Source: an uncultured Lewinella sp.
GTDB lineage: Bacteria; Bacteroidota; Bacteroidia; Chitinophagales; Saprospiraceae
Length of the DNA: 53,297 nucleotides
NCBI GenBank assembly: GCA_913057725.1
Contig: CAJXOS010000027.1
Location: 1 to 53,297, forward strand
Direction: 5' to 3'
Made by a program: the position numbers and the translations under genes
Part shown: positions 7,085 to 15,403 of the stretch, one piece after another
Numbering within the stretch: position 1 is the stretch's first letter
Layout of the letters: each line of letters starts with the position of its first letter
Notes under the pieces: generated by a model
The model's input: the letters and a program-made list of their open reading frames with translations, nothing else
Databases searched by the model: none
Told to the model about the DNA's origin: nothing

Positions 7085-9214
7085 ATGGCTAAGGATCTCA
7101 CGTATACGAGAAACATTGGCATTGCCGCTCACATTGACGCTGGTAAGACAACAACTACCGAGCGCGTCCTATTCTACACCGGATTGAGCCACAAGATTGG
7201 AGAGGTTCACGATGGTGCTGCAACTATGGACTGGATGGAGCAGGAGCAAGAGCGTGGTATTACCATTACCTCTGCTGCCACTAAGACTTCCTGGAAATGG
7301 AAGGAAAAGGAGTACGCAGTAAATATCATCGATACTCCAGGACACGTTGACTTTACCGTAGAGGTAAACCGCTCATTGCGTGTATTGGACGGTCTGGTAT
7401 TCTTGTTCTGTGCGGTATCTGGTGTAGAGCCACAGTCAGAGACCAACTGGCGTCTGGCTGATAACTATAGAGTACCACGTATCGGTTTCGTTAACAAAAT
7501 GGACCGTTCTGGTGCAGACTTCTTCAACGTTGTAAACGACGTACAGGAGAAGTTGGGTTCTAAAGCAATTCCTCTTCAGATTCCAATCGGTTCTGAAGAG
7601 CGCTTCAAAGGTGTAGTTGACTTGATCACTAACCAAGCGATCGTTTGGAACGAGGATGACTTCGGTATGACTTACGAAGTGATCGATACTCCAGAAGACC
7701 TTGTAGAAATTGCTGCTGAGTGGCGTAGCACTTTGCTCGAAGCTGTTGCAGAATACGATGAGGTATTGATGGAGAAGTACTTCGAGGAAGGTGAAGAATC
7801 TTTGACTGTTGAAGAGATTCGCAAAGCCGTTCGCGAAGCTGTGATGGATATGGCTTTCGTACCAATGATGTGTGGTACAGCATTTAAGAACAAAGGTGTT
7901 CAGGCTGTATTGGATGCAGTTTGTGCTTACTTGCCTTCACCGCTTGATATTGATGCCATCGTTGGTACCAATCCTAAGACGGACGAAGAAGAGAAGCGTA
8001 AGCCTTCTGTTGAAGATCCATTTGCTGCCTTGGCATTTAAGATTGCTACCGACCCATTCGTAGGTCGTCTGGCCTTCATGCGTGTTTACTCTGGTAAGCT
8101 TGACGCCGGTAGCTACGTATACAATAGCCGCTCTGATAGTAAGGAGCGTATTTCTCGTATCTATCAGATGCACGCTAACAAGCAGAATAGCATCGATGCG
8201 GTAGAAGCGGGTGATATCGCAGCTGCAGTAGGTTTCAAAGACATCCGTACGGGTGACACTCTTTGCGACTTGAACAATCCAATCGTTCTGGAGTCAATGG
8301 TATTCCCTGACCCAGTAATTGGTATCGCAGTTGAGCCTAAGACTCAGAAGGACCTTGATAAGTTGGGTATGGCTTTGGCTAAGCTAGCTGAAGAGGATCC
8401 AACCTTTAAGGTACGTTACGACGAAGACACTAACCAAACCATCATTAGTGGTATGGGTGAGCTTCACTTGGAGATCATTATCGATCGTCTAAAGCGTGAG
8501 TTCAAAGTAGAGTGTAACGTTGGTGAGCCTCAGGTTACTTACAAAGAAGCTTTGCAGAATACGGTTACACACCGTGAGCGTCTGAAGAAGCAGTCTGGTG
8601 GTTCTGGTTTGTTTGCCGATATGGAATTCGAACTAGGCCCTGCTGATGAAGAGTTTCTAGAAAGCGACGACTTCAAATCTGGTAAGGTTAAGCTTCAGTT
8701 TGACTGGGGTATCGTTGGTGGTGCCATCGATAAGAACTACCAGAAGCCAATTCGTGATGGCTTTACTGCAATGATGAAGAACGGTATCTTAGCTGGTTAC
8801 AACATCGATAGCATGAAAGTGCGCGTATTCGATGGTAGCATGCACTCAGTGGATAGTAAGCCAATCGCTTTCGAGCTTTGTGCTAAGGAAGGTTTTAAGG
8901 CTGCTGCTCCAATGACTAGGCCAGTATTGCTGGAACCAATTATGAAGTTGGAAATCATCACTCCAGAAGAATATACTGGTGCTGTAATTGGTGACTTGAA
9001 CCGCCGTCGTGGTTTGCCGAAAGGACAAGAGCCTCGTACTGGTGGTGCAGTTTCTATCTCTGCTGACGTACCACTATCTGAGATGTTCGGTTATGTAACC
9101 GACCTACGTACGATTACTTCTGGTCGTGCAAACTCTTCTATGGAGTTTTCACATTATGCTGCGGCTCCTAACGGTATCGCTAAGGAAGTGATTGAGAAAG
9201 CTAAAGGTGAGTAA
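7085..9214 (+). CDS. fusA: Elongation factor G
   Basis: Translocation GTPase, 709 residues, close to the family norm of about 700. The G domain opens with G1 [12 protein letters not shown] (about 15-26), switch II DTPGH and G4 NKMD. Domain II and III follow, then domain IV (about 490-610) and the C-terminal domain with [14 protein letters not shown]. Start is the ATG at 7085 ([10 protein letters not shown]); a TTG two codons upstream is less likely. The downstream gene is rpsJ, not tuf, as is common in Bacteroidota. A terminator-like hairpin follows at 9292-9357. Confidence 0.99.
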   Translation: MAKDLTYTRNIGIAAHIDAGKTTTTERVLFYTGLSHKIGEVHDGAATMDWMEQEQERGITITSAATKTSWKWKEKEYAVNIIDTPGHVDFTVEVNRSLRVLDGLVFLFCAVSGVEPQSETNWRLADNYRVPRIGFVNKMDRSGADFFNVVNDVQEKLGSKAIPLQIPIGSEERFKGVVDLITNQAIVWNEDDFGMTYEVIDTPEDLVEIAAEWRSTLLEAVAEYDEVLMEKYFEEGEESLTVEEIRKAVREAVMDMAFVPMMCGTAFKNKGVQAVLDAVCAYLPSPLDIDAIVGTNPKTDEEEKRKPSVEDPFAALAFKIATDPFVGRLAFMRVYSGKLDAGSYVYNSRSDSKERISRIYQMHANKQNSIDAVEAGDIAAAVGFKDIRTGDTLCDLNNPIVLESMVFPDPVIGIAVEPKTQKDLDKLGMALAKLAEEDPTFKVRYDEDTNQTIISGMGELHLEIIIDRLKREFKVECNVGEPQVTYKEALQNTVTHRERLKKQSGGSGLFADMEFELGPADEEFLESDDFKSGKVKLQFDWGIVGGAIDKNYQKPIRDGFTAMMKNGILAGYNIDSMKVRVFDGSMHSVDSKPIAFELCAKEGFKAAAPMTRPVLLEPIMKLEIITPEEYTGAVIGDLNRRRGLPKGQEPRTGGAVSISADVPLSEMFGYVTDLRTITSGRANSSMEFSHYAAAPNGIAKEVIEKAKGE

Positions 9215-9256
9215 CGCTTAGTTAAGCGTCTCCATACTGTACGACTGACAATACTG

Positions 9257-9274
9257 GATGTCAAAAGTGACATC
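9257..9274 (+). other. Short hairpin after fusA
   Basis: A perfect 7-bp stem GATGTCA / TGACATC closed by the tetraloop AAAG, 42 bases after the fusA stop. No T-run follows directly. It may stabilise the fusA transcript end or act with the larger hairpin at 9292-9357. Confidence 0.5.
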
Positions 9275-9291
9275 TGCATTTTAAAAATAGG

Positions 9292-9357
9292 ACGGGTGCG
9301 CAAGCTATTTGGCTTCTTGCCTAGCGCACATTAGCTAAAAGCTTGCGTACCGTTTTT
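9292..9357 (+). terminator. Terminator or attenuator between fusA and rpsJ
   Basis: The left arm ACGGGTGCGCAAGCT (9292-9306) pairs with AGCTTGCGTACCGT (9340-9353) with G-U pairs and one bulge; five T residues (9353-9357) follow. The 33-base loop holds AGCTA/TAGCT, which could form a competing stem. The position inside an otherwise continuous ribosomal cluster suggests partial termination or attenuation between the str and S10 segments. No obvious new promoter was found before rpsJ. Confidence 0.65.
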
Positions 9358-9386
9358 ATATCATAACTTGACAATTAGAAGCTGGC

Positions 9387-9695
9387 ATGAATCAGAAAAT
9401 TCGTATCAAGCTCCGTTCTTACGACCACAATCTCGTTGACAAATCAACTGAGAAAATTGTAAAAACGGTAAAAAACAGTGGTGCCATCGTAACTGGCCCG
9501 ATTCCGCTGCCCACCGAGAAAAAAATCTTTACCGTGCTCCGTTCACCGCACGTCAACAAGAAGTCCCGGGAGCAGTTTCAGTTGCGTACTCATAAGCGCC
9601 TTATTGAAATTTACACGCCTACTCAGAAAACAGTCGATGCTCTATCGAAGCTAGAACTGCCCAGTGGTGTGGACATCCAAGTTAAGTTGACGTAG
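9387..9695 (+). CDS. rpsJ: 30S ribosomal protein S10
   Basis: 102 residues, the usual length. It carries the S10 signature [20 protein letters not shown] and the C-terminal [12 protein letters not shown]. In other bacteria S10 also joins antitermination complexes as NusE. It is the first gene of the S10 segment here, separated from fusA by 172 bases and from rplC by 196. Confidence 0.98.
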   Translation: MNQKIRIKLRSYDHNLVDKSTEKIVKTVKNSGAIVTGPIPLPTEKKIFTVLRSPHVNKKSREQFQLRTHKRLIEIYTPTQKTVDALSKLELPSGVDIQVKLT

Positions 9696-9734
9696 TCCGG
9701 AAGAGCATCTTCCTCGCTATCAACATTTTAGACT

Positions 9735-9757
9735 GATCCCGACGAATCGACGGGATC
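9735..9757 (+). other. Hairpin after rpsJ
   Basis: A perfect 7-bp stem GATCCCG / CGGGATC around a 9-base loop, 39 bases after the rpsJ stop. There is no T-run after it. It stands directly upstream of the much larger rplC leader structure. Confidence 0.55.
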
Positions 9758-9776
9758 GCGATTAATTGAATCAGAA

Positions 9777-9870
9777 CACCGGTTCTGGTGAGTTAAAGTC
9801 CAGAGTGACACTTCAAGTGAAAGTAGCCTTTCATTTTGCTGTCCTACTCTAACTTTTACTACCAACGGTG
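9777..9870 (+). promoter_or_regulatory. Large structured leader before rplC
   Basis: A long imperfect hairpin. Paired blocks from outside in: CACC 9777/GGTG 9867, GTT/AAC, GGT/ACC, AGT/ACT, AAAGT/ACTTT, AGAGT 9802/ACTCT 9846, GACA 9807/TGTC 9840. An apical stem TGAAAG-TAGC-CTTTCA spans 9818-9833. It ends 21 bases before the rplC ATG. I infer a ribosomal-protein-responsive or processing element; it matches no leader I can name. Confidence 0.6.
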
Positions 9871-9891
9871 TCTCTATAAAATTCGATAACG

Positions 9892-10512
9892 ATGAACGGA
9901 ATTATCGGAAAAAAGGTCGGAATGACCAGCATCTTTGATGAGGCTGGCCGTAACATTGCTTGTACTGTAGTAGAAGCAGGTCCTTGTGTCGTTACACAAG
10001 TGAAAATTGAAGATACCGACGGTTACTCAGCACTACAGCTGGGCTTTGGTGATGCCAAAGAGAAAAATACATCACAACCCCTGCAAGGACATTTCAAGAA
10101 TGCAGGTACCAATCCTAAGCGCAAGCTTGTAGAGTTTCGCGATTCAGATCTGGAAAAGAAGGCTGGTGAGACTGTTACTGTCGACGAAGTATTCGAAGAG
10201 GGTGACATGATCAATGCTGTTGGAACCTCCAAAGGTAAAGGTTTCCAAGGTGTTGTTAAGCGCCACAACTTCCGCGGTGTGAACGACGCTACTCACGGTC
10301 AGCACAACCGTCAGCGTGCGCCAGGTTCTATTGGTGCCGCGTCTTATCCTGCACGTGTATTCAAAGGTATGCGTATGGGAGGCCGTGATGGCGGTGGTCG
10401 TGTTAAGGTGAAGAACCTGCGCGTAATGAAAATCTTCCCAGAGCAGAACTTGATCCTTGTAAAAGGTGCAGTTCCTGGTCATAAGGGAGCGATCGTTATC
10501 CTGGAGAAATAA
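9892..10512 (+). CDS. rplC: 50S ribosomal protein L3
   Basis: Early-assembly 23S rRNA binder whose extension reaches the peptidyl transferase centre; 206 residues. It begins [15 protein letters not shown] and contains the conserved [13 protein letters not shown] and the loop [15 protein letters not shown]. It is preceded by the large structured leader at 9777-9870 and followed by a hairpin before rplD. Confidence 0.98.
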   Translation: MNGIIGKKVGMTSIFDEAGRNIACTVVEAGPCVVTQVKIEDTDGYSALQLGFGDAKEKNTSQPLQGHFKNAGTNPKRKLVEFRDSDLEKKAGETVTVDEVFEEGDMINAVGTSKGKGFQGVVKRHNFRGVNDATHGQHNRQRAPGSIGAASYPARVFKGMRMGGRDGGGRVKVKNLRVMKIFPEQNLILVKGAVPGHKGAIVILEK

Positions 10513-10526
10513 TTTTTGCAAACGCT

Positions 10527-10554
10527 TCTCGCCGGAGCCTCGGCACAGGCGAGA
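10527..10554 (+). promoter_or_regulatory. Hairpin before rplD
   Basis: A perfect 7-bp stem TCTCGCC / GGCGAGA with a 14-base GC-rich loop, 14 bases after rplC and 22 bases before the rplD ATG. No T-run follows, so it is not a typical terminator. L4 autoregulates the S10 operon in E. coli; a link here is only a possibility. Confidence 0.55.
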
Positions 10555-10576
10555 GATCAGATAAATTCATAGAGTT

Positions 10577-11203
10577 ATGAAACTCGATGTTCTAAATACC
10601 CAAGGCGAAAAAACGGGACGTACCGTAGAGCTGTCAGAAGACGTTTTCGGTCAGACGCCCAATGAGCACGCGGTTTATTTGGCCGTGAAGCAATATCTCG
10701 CCCACCAGCGTCAGGGAACTCACAAAGCTAAAGAGCGTGGTGAGATCGCTGGTTCTACTCGCAAGCTGCACCGTCAGAAAGGTACGGGTGGCTCTCGTAA
10801 GGGTAGTATCAATAACCCATTGTTCCGTGGTGGTGGTCGCGTTTTCGGTCCACGTCCACGCAACTATGATCTTCGCCTGAACAAGAAGGTGAAGCAAATT
10901 GCCAAAGCTTCTGCATTGTCTGCAAAGGCAAGTGCTGGTTCAATCGTTGTCTTGGAAGACTTCTCTTTCGATGCACCAAAGACTAAGGAGTTTAAGTCTA
11001 TCCTTAGTAACCTGAACCTAGATGGTCAGAAGACATTGGTAGTTACTGCAGATATGGAGCGTGAGTTGCTATTGTCTAGCCGCAATTTGCAGCGCGCTGA
11101 CGTAGCACGTGCTGCCGACTTGAACGTGTACCAAATCATGAACACCCAAACATTGGTGTTGTCTGAAGGTGCCGTTACTAAGATTCAAGAATTATTTGCA
11201 TAA
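10577..11203 (+). CDS. rplD: 50S ribosomal protein L4
   Basis: 208 residues. The conserved internal loop that lines the exit tunnel is clear: GSTRKLHRQKGTGGSRKGSI and FRGGGRVFGPRPR near residues 55-95. In gamma-proteobacteria L4 represses its own operon, but that mechanism is not established in this phylum. It follows rplC by 64 bases, the gap being mostly hairpin. Confidence 0.98.
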   Translation: MKLDVLNTQGEKTGRTVELSEDVFGQTPNEHAVYLAVKQYLAHQRQGTHKAKERGEIAGSTRKLHRQKGTGGSRKGSINNPLFRGGGRVFGPRPRNYDLRLNKKVKQIAKASALSAKASAGSIVVLEDFSFDAPKTKEFKSILSNLNLDGQKTLVVTADMERELLLSSRNLQRADVARAADLNVYQIMNTQTLVLSEGAVTKIQELFA

Positions 11204-11205
11204 TC

Positions 11206-11218
11206 CGGGTTATACCCG
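11206..11218 (+). other. Small hairpin between rplD and rplW
   Basis: CGGGT / ACCCG closes a three-base loop (TAT), two bases after the rplD stop. Short but GC-rich. It belongs to the wider pattern of hairpins in the gaps of this cluster. Confidence 0.4.
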
Positions 11219-11233
11219 TAAAGCATAAGTAAA

Positions 11234-11530
11234 ATGGCAAAGCCAATTTTAATCAAACCACTGATCACTGAGAAAGCAGAAACGCTCTCAGAAGGTCTGA
11301 ACAAGTACAGCTTTGTAGTTGATCGCAAGGCCAATAAAGTGGAAATCCGTAAGGCAGTCGAGCAGATGTACGGAGTAGCCGTTACTTCCGTAAACACTGC
11401 GGTAATGCCTGGGAAAGCAAAGAATAGAACGACCAAATCAGGAATTCTTCGTGGCCGTATCTCTGCTTATAAGAAAGCAGTAGTGACCTTGGCTGATGGA
11501 GAAGAGATCGATTTCTTCGGAGACATTTAA
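11234..11530 (+). CDS. rplW: 50S ribosomal protein L23
   Basis: 98 residues. It sits at the tunnel exit, where SRP, trigger factor and SecY dock. It begins MAKPILIKPLITEKAETLSE, the standard L23 N-terminus, and contains NKVEIRKAVEQMYGVAVTSVN. Gap to rplB is 88 bases, filled by a strong stem. Confidence 0.97.
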   Translation: MAKPILIKPLITEKAETLSEGLNKYSFVVDRKANKVEIRKAVEQMYGVAVTSVNTAVMPGKAKNRTTKSGILRGRISAYKKAVVTLADGEEIDFFGDI

Positions 11531-11540
11531 TTATTAAATC

Positions 11541-11604
11541 CTCGGGGTGGGGATCCTCAGTGGCTCGTCTGGTCGTTGATGCACACTGAATCCGAGATCC
11601 CGAG
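11541..11604 (+). promoter_or_regulatory. Structured leader before rplB
   Basis: An extended hairpin with three paired blocks: CTCGGG 11541-11546 / CCCGAG 11599-11604, GGAT 11551-11554 / ATCC 11590-11593, and TCAGTG 11557-11562 / CACTGA 11584-11589, with a 21-base loop. It ends 14 bases before the rplB ATG. Candidate cis-regulatory or processing site. Confidence 0.6.
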
Positions 11605-11618
11605 AAGAGAGCAAAATT

Positions 11619-12449
11619 ATGCCAGTTAAAAAGTTTCGTCCGGTCACTCCTGGTTTGCGTACCCGCGTGGGTAACACATACGCAGAGTTGACGACCGACA
11701 AGCCGGAAAAATCGCTGCTTGCTCCCCTGAAAAAGTCAGGTGGACGTAACCGTACCGGTAAGATGACGGTACGCCAGCGTGGTGGTGGTCACAAGCGCCG
11801 CTATCGTATTATCGATTTCAAGCGTAACCGTGACGGTGTTGCTGCTACTGTGAAGACGATCGAGTATGATCCGAACCGCACTGCATTCATCGCACTGTTG
11901 GAATACGCTGACGGTGAGAAGCGCTACATCATCGCTCCTAAAGGCCTTACAGTAGGTGATACTGTGGAGACAGGTGCAGGTGTTGAACCTAAGGTGGGTA
12001 ATACCATGTTGTTGAGCGAGATTCCTCTGGGTTCTAGCATTCACGCAATTGAGTTGCAGCCTGGGAAAGGTGCTGCCTTAGCTCGTTCTGCAGGTACTAA
12101 CGGTACTTTGATGGGACGTGAAGGTCGCTATGCTTCTGTGAAGCTTCCTTCAGGTGAAGTTCGCCGTATTCTTCTTACTTGCCGTGCTACTATCGGTACT
12201 ACCTCTAACCCAGATCACGGTCTGCAGGTATTGGGTAAAGCTGGTCGTAAGCGCTGGTTGGGACGTCGTCCTCGCGTTCGTGGTGTAGCCATGAACCCGG
12301 TAGATCACCCAATGGGTGGTGGTGAAGGACGTGCTTCTGGAGGGCACCCACGCTCTCGTACGGGTATTATGGCCAAGGGTCAGAAGACACGTAACAACAA
12401 GAAGCACTCTACCAAGTTGATTATTACCAAGCGGAAAAACAAGAAATAG
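11619..12449 (+). CDS. rplB: 50S ribosomal protein L2
   Basis: 276 residues. L2 is needed for subunit joining and peptidyl transfer. It contains [19 protein letters not shown] near residue 50 and the C-terminal [17 protein letters not shown] with the functionally important histidine. It ends two bases before the rpsS ATG, suggesting tight coupling. Confidence 0.99.
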   Translation: MPVKKFRPVTPGLRTRVGNTYAELTTDKPEKSLLAPLKKSGGRNRTGKMTVRQRGGGHKRRYRIIDFKRNRDGVAATVKTIEYDPNRTAFIALLEYADGEKRYIIAPKGLTVGDTVETGAGVEPKVGNTMLLSEIPLGSSIHAIELQPGKGAALARSAGTNGTLMGREGRYASVKLPSGEVRRILLTCRATIGTTSNPDHGLQVLGKAGRKRWLGRRPRVRGVAMNPVDHPMGGGEGRASGGHPRSRTGIMAKGQKTRNNKKHSTKLIITKRKNKK

Positions 12450-12451
12450 AG

Positions 12452-12715
12452 ATGGCTAGATCAATTCGCAAAGGCCCTTACGTATTCCACAAGCTGCTAA
12501 AGAAAGTGGAAAAGGCCAAAGAGTCTAATAAAAAGACGGTAATCAAAACCTGGTCTCGTTCTTCAATGATCATTCCTGATATGGTAGGTGAAACTATCGC
12601 TGTCCACAACGGAAAGATCCACGTACCAGTTTACGTCACAGAAAACATGGTTGGCCACAAGTTGGGAGAATTTGCTCCTACACGGACCTTCAAAGGTCAT
12701 GCTGGTAACCGCTAA
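12452..12715 (+). CDS. rpsS: 30S ribosomal protein S19
   Basis: 87 residues. Head protein that contacts S13 and 16S rRNA. It opens [20 protein letters not shown] and carries [20 protein letters not shown] and [18 protein letters not shown]. It starts two bases after rplB. The gap to rplV holds a perfect 8-bp hairpin. Confidence 0.98.
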   Translation: MARSIRKGPYVFHKLLKKVEKAKESNKKTVIKTWSRSSMIIPDMVGETIAVHNGKIHVPVYVTENMVGHKLGEFAPTRTFKGHAGNR

Positions 12716-12740
12716 TTTGTAAAACGATGAGAGAATGAAG

Positions 12741-12765
12741 GAATGCTGGTTTCTAAACAGCATTC
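12741..12765 (+). promoter_or_regulatory. Hairpin before rplV
   Basis: A perfect 8-bp stem GAATGCTG / CAGCATTC with a 9-base loop. Neighbouring sequence repeats the motif (AGCATTC and ATTC further on), so alternative pairings are possible. It overlaps an in-frame but non-conserved upstream extension of rplV, which supports the later start at 12800. Confidence 0.6.
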
Positions 12766-12799
12766 AGCATTCTTCCATTCACCATTAATTATAAACATC

Positions 12800-13171
12800 A
12801 TGGAAGCAGTAGCTAAACTAAAGAGCGTCCCGATGTCTGCCCGTAAGATGCGCCTGGTGGTGGATAATATCCGCGGTAAGGAGGTGAACGAGGCTCTGGA
12901 TGTTCTGCGCTTCAGTAAGCAAGAAGCTGCCCAGTGGTTGGAGAAGGCTCTAATGTCGGCGATTGCCAACTGGGAATATAAACTGGATGGTCAGGAAAGT
13001 GCTGACGATTACGACTTGTACGTTAAAACAGCCTTCTCTAATGAGGCAGGTATGTTGCGTCGATTCCGTCCTGCTCCGCACGGCCGGGCACACCGCATCC
13101 GCAAGCGTAGCAATCATGTTACGCTTATTGTTGAAAACCGTTTGCCACTGGCCTCTGAAGAAGAGGAGTAG
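12800..13171 (+). CDS. rplV: 50S ribosomal protein L22
   Basis: 123 residues. It spans the subunit and its beta-hairpin lines the exit tunnel near the constriction. Conserved segments are PMSARKMRLVVDNIRGKEV and, at the hairpin, RRFRPAPHGRAHRIRKRSNH. The start at 12800 (MEAVAKLK) matches family length; the frame is open back to 12743 but that part contains the intergenic hairpin. Confidence 0.97.
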   Translation: MEAVAKLKSVPMSARKMRLVVDNIRGKEVNEALDVLRFSKQEAAQWLEKALMSAIANWEYKLDGQESADDYDLYVKTAFSNEAGMLRRFRPAPHGRAHRIRKRSNHVTLIVENRLPLASEEEE

Positions 13172-13210
13172 CCAACGATTATTACTTAAAATTTAACGAG
13201 TCCTAGACAT

Positions 13211-13999
13211 ATGGGTCAGAAGACTAATCCAATAGGTAATCGTTTGGGGTACATCCGCGGATGGGATTCCAACTGGTATGCGGATAAGAATTATGCGGAT
13301 AGTGTAATTGAGGATGAGAAAATCCGGACTTACCTGAACGCTCGTGTACCAAAAGGCGGTATTGCACGCGTAATCATCGAGCGTACGCTGAAGCGTATTA
13401 CCATTACAATCCACACCTCTCGCCCAGGTATCATTATTGGTAAGGGTGGCCAGGAAGTGGACCGCATCCGCGAGGAGCTTAAGAAGCTTACTGGCAAGGA
13501 TGTGCAGATTAACATTATCGAAATCCGCAAGCCAGAGCTGGATGCTAACATCGTAGCTGAGTCTATCGCTAAGCAGTTGGAGGCGCGTATCAACTACCGC
13601 CGCGCAATTAAGATGGCTATCCAGTCTACCATGCGTGCTAACGCAGAAGGTATCAAGGTGCGTATCTCCGGTCGTCTGAATGGTTCTGATATGAGCCGTA
13701 CAGAAGAGTACAAGGAAGGTCGTACACCTCTTCACACCTTCCGTGCTGACATCGACTATGCAATCAAGGAAGCCTTGACTGTATATGGTATCATCGGTGT
13801 GAAAGTATGGATCTGTAAGGGTGAAGTACTTGGTAAGCGCGACTTGAACCCGAACGCTGGCCTATCTAGCAAGGACAACCGCGGTGGTCGTGGTGGTCGT
13901 GGTGGTCGTGGCGGAGATCGTCGTGGAGGCCGCGGTGGTGACCGTCGCGGAGGCCGTGGTGGAGATCGCCGTGGTGGCGGCGGCGGCGGACGTCGCTAA
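13211..13999 (+). CDS. rpsC: 30S ribosomal protein S3 with RGG-repeat tail
   Basis: 262 residues. S3 forms the mRNA entry tunnel with S4 and S5. The KH domain is clear ([19 protein letters not shown], about 75-95), followed by the C-terminal S3 domain. The last 40 residues (about 223-262) are almost only Gly, Arg and Asp in RGG and DRRGG repeats, encoded by a GC-rich repeat at about 13877-13996. Such RGG boxes bind RNA in other proteins; its role here is inferred. It is followed by an unusually long gap of 296 bases. Confidence 0.98.
   Translation: MGQKTNPIGNRLGYIRGWDSNWYADKNYADSVIEDEKIRTYLNARVPKGGIARVIIERTLKRITITIHTSRPGIIIGKGGQEVDRIREELKKLTGKDVQINIIEIRKPELDANIVAESIAKQLEARINYRRAIKMAIQSTMRANAEGIKVRISGRLNGSDMSRTEEYKEGRTPLHTFRADIDYAIKEALTVYGIIGVKVWICKGEVLGKRDLNPNAGLSSKDNRGGRGGRGGRGGDRRGGRGGDRRGGRGGDRRGGGGGGRR
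13877..13996 (+). repeat. Coding repeat for RGG/DRRGG units in rpsC
   Basis: Degenerate tandem units, first of 9 bases (CGTGGTGGT, encoding RGG) and then of 24 bases (encoding RGG plus DRRGG), present about three times. They are in frame with rpsC. The repeated structure makes copy-number variation between strains likely. Confidence 0.8.
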
Positions 14000-14110
14000 A
14001 AAAATTATTGCTGGCATCTAGGTGTCTTTGCCACACCTAATTGCCTCAATATCAAGAATTGGCATCGAAAGTGGAAGTCATCAGGTGAGATCCTGCGCTG
14101 ACCCACGAAG

Positions 14111-14142
14111 CTCGGGCATGAATGGTTTTATTTAGGCCCGAG
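14111..14142 (+). terminator. Hairpin after rpsC
   Basis: CTCGGGC (14111-14117) and GCCCGAG (14136-14142) form a perfect 7-bp stem with an 18-base loop. Downstream is TTGATTTCTG, only weakly T-rich. It lies just upstream of the putative rplP promoter, so it may end the transcript from rpsL and the S10 genes in part. Confidence 0.5.
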
Positions 14143-14170
14143 TTGATTTCTGATTATCAAAAAATAGCCG

Positions 14171-14178
14171 TACCTTTG
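14171..14178 (+). promoter_or_regulatory. Putative internal promoter before rplP
   Basis: TACCTTTG fits the -7 consensus exactly. The -33 region is poor (TTTCTG ending at 14152). Just after it comes GCTTTTTCG-N-AGG (14183-14195), a block shared with the rpsL promoter region (5952-5964). The match between the two supports a real internal start near 14185, giving a leader of about 110 bases. Confidence 0.6.
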
Positions 14179-14220
14179 CCAAGCTTTTTCGGAGGCGCCT
14201 TTGGAACGGCTTCATTTTTG

Positions 14221-14274
14221 CCCGGAACGAGGCTCCAAAAGCAGAAATTCCGGGTGTGTTCCTCGGAGACGAGG
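14221..14274 (+). promoter_or_regulatory. Structured leader before rplP
   Basis: Two hairpins: CCCGGAA 14221-14227 / TTCCGGG 14248-14254, and CCTCG 14261-14265 / CGAGG 14270-14274 closed by GAGA, a GNRA tetraloop. An alternative pairing joins CTTTGGA (near 14200) with TCCAAAAG (near 14234). The mutually exclusive forms would suit a switch. The remainder of the 14000-14295 gap holds an additional CTCGGGC/GCCCGAG pair (14111-14117 and 14136-14142). Confidence 0.55.
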
Positions 14275-14295
14275 TACAGCTAAAATAAATGACCA

Positions 14296-14715
14296 ATGTT
14301 ACAGCCGAAAAGAACGAAATATCGCAAGCAGCAGAAAGGACGTAACCGAGGCTTAGCCCAGCGTGGTAGCCGCGTGGCCTTTGGCTCTTTCGGTCTTAAG
14401 TCTATGGAGATTGGCCGTATCACCAACCGTCAGATCGAATCAGCACGTATCGCGATGACGCGTTACATGAAGCGTGAAGGTAAGGTGTGGATCCGGATCT
14501 TCCCTGACAAGCCGATTACCTCCAAACCGTTGGAAGTACGTATGGGTAAGGGTAAGGGTAACCTGGACCACTACGTAGCTCAGGTGCAGCCTGGCCGCAT
14601 CATGTTTGAGCTCGATGGTGTACCTCGTGAAGTAGCCGAAGAAGCACTTCGTTTGGCAGCTCAAAAGTTGCCAGTGAAAACGAAAACGGTAACTCGTCCA
14701 GATTACGAAGGATAA
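14296..14715 (+). CDS. rplP: 50S ribosomal protein L16
   Basis: 139 residues. L16 helps place the A-site tRNA. It begins [19 protein letters not shown] and contains [20 protein letters not shown], which includes the loop with the arginine hydroxylated in some bacteria. It is probably the first gene behind an internal promoter. Confidence 0.98.
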   Translation: MLQPKRTKYRKQQKGRNRGLAQRGSRVAFGSFGLKSMEIGRITNRQIESARIAMTRYMKREGKVWIRIFPDKPITSKPLEVRMGKGKGNLDHYVAQVQPGRIMFELDGVPREVAEEALRLAAQKLPVKTKTVTRPDYEG

Positions 14716-14736
14716 TCTGGTCCTTAGATCAGTCTG

Positions 14737-14761
14737 AAGCCCGTGTAGTAATACGCGGCTT
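14737..14761 (+). promoter_or_regulatory. GNRA-capped hairpin before rpmC
   Basis: AAG plus CCGTGTA pair with TACGCGG plus CTT (one G-U pair, one bulged C), capped by GTAA, a GNRA tetraloop (14748-14751). Ten base pairs in all, ending 25 bases before the rpmC ATG. No T-run follows. Confidence 0.6.
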
Positions 14762-14786
14762 GCGAAACATATAAACTAAAAGGACA

Positions 14787-15050
14787 ATGGCAACCAAAAA
14801 ATATTTGGAACTGCAAGAGTTCTCTGACACGGACCTTCAGGCACAACTGGAGGAAACCCAGAGCAGATTTCAGAAGATGAAGTTTGATCACGCCATCACA
14901 GGGCTGGACAATCCATTGTTGTTGCGCGAAGTGCGCCGCGACATTGCCCGCCTAAGCACGGAAATTCGCCGTCGCCAGTTGGCTGGTGCATCTGAAGAGG
15001 AACTCGCTAATCGTAGTAAAATCAGAGCACGTCGTAGACGTGCCAAGTAA
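14787..15050 (+). CDS. rpmC: 50S ribosomal protein L29
   Basis: 87 residues, longer than the E. coli protein (63) because of a basic C-terminal tail ([12 protein letters not shown]). The helical hairpin [20 protein letters not shown] and the conserved [19 protein letters not shown] identify it. L29 sits by L23 at the tunnel exit. It ends 11 bases before rpsQ. Confidence 0.95.
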   Translation: MATKKYLELQEFSDTDLQAQLEETQSRFQKMKFDHAITGLDNPLLLREVRRDIARLSTEIRRRQLAGASEEELANRSKIRARRRRAK

Positions 15051-15061
15051 TTCAGCTTAAA

Positions 15062-15319
15062 ATGGCAGAACGTAATCTTCGTAAACAGCTTATCGGCATC
15101 GTTACAAGTAACAAAATGGACAAGTCCATTTCTGTTGTGGTAGAACGCCGTATTCAGCACCCTATCTATGGTAAATTCGTTAAGAAGTCAAACAAGTTTA
15201 TGGCTCACGACGAAAAGAACGAGTGTACGATAGGAGATAAAGTGCGCATCATGGAGACGCGCCCACTAAGTGCCCGCAAGCGCTGGCGTTTGGTAGAAGT
15301 CTTGGAGAAAGCCAAGTAA
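15062..15319 (+). CDS. rpsQ: 30S ribosomal protein S17
   Basis: 85 residues. Primary 16S rRNA binder with an OB fold. It shows [20 protein letters not shown] and the conserved [20 protein letters not shown]. The gap to rplN is 80 bases and holds a hairpin and a possible small open reading frame. Confidence 0.97.
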   Translation: MAERNLRKQLIGIVTSNKMDKSISVVVERRIQHPIYGKFVKKSNKFMAHDEKNECTIGDKVRIMETRPLSARKRWRLVEVLEKAK

Positions 15320-15337
15320 GAAATAAAGCATTTAACT

Positions 15338-15382
15338 AGAATTATCAACATGGGCACGATGCCTGTTCGTTGCGCTAATTCT
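15338..15382 (+). promoter_or_regulatory. Hairpin before rplN
   Basis: Outer stem AGAATT 15338-15343 / AATTCT 15377-15382. Inner stem AACA plus GGC pairs with GCC plus TGTT (15347-15355 and 15361-15367) with a two-base bulge and loop ACGAT. The inner stem would hold the start codon of the small frame at 15350. Confidence 0.5.
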
Positions 15383-15403
15383 GCAAATAATTTGCCGTCA
15401 TGA
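15350..15403 (+). CDS. Possible 17-codon upstream ORF of rplN
   Basis: ATG at 15350 opens a 17-residue frame ([17 protein letters not shown]) whose TGA overlaps the rplN start as ATGA. This geometry permits translational coupling. A second in-frame ATG lies at 15359. No known family is recognised and the frame is short enough to arise by chance, so this is a candidate only. Confidence 0.25.
   Translation: MGTMPVRCANSANNLPS

Noticed and set aside
12743..12799. Longer N-terminus of L22
   Set aside because: The added residues are not conserved in L22 and overlap a perfect intergenic hairpin.
13193..13735. Minus-strand frame of 180 codons opposite rpsC
   Set aside because: Shadow of rpsC; composition follows the complementary strand and there is no start signal.
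13877..13996. Repeat tract at the end of rpsC as a separate mobile or regulatory repeat
   Set aside because: The units are in frame with rpsC and simply encode its RGG tail.
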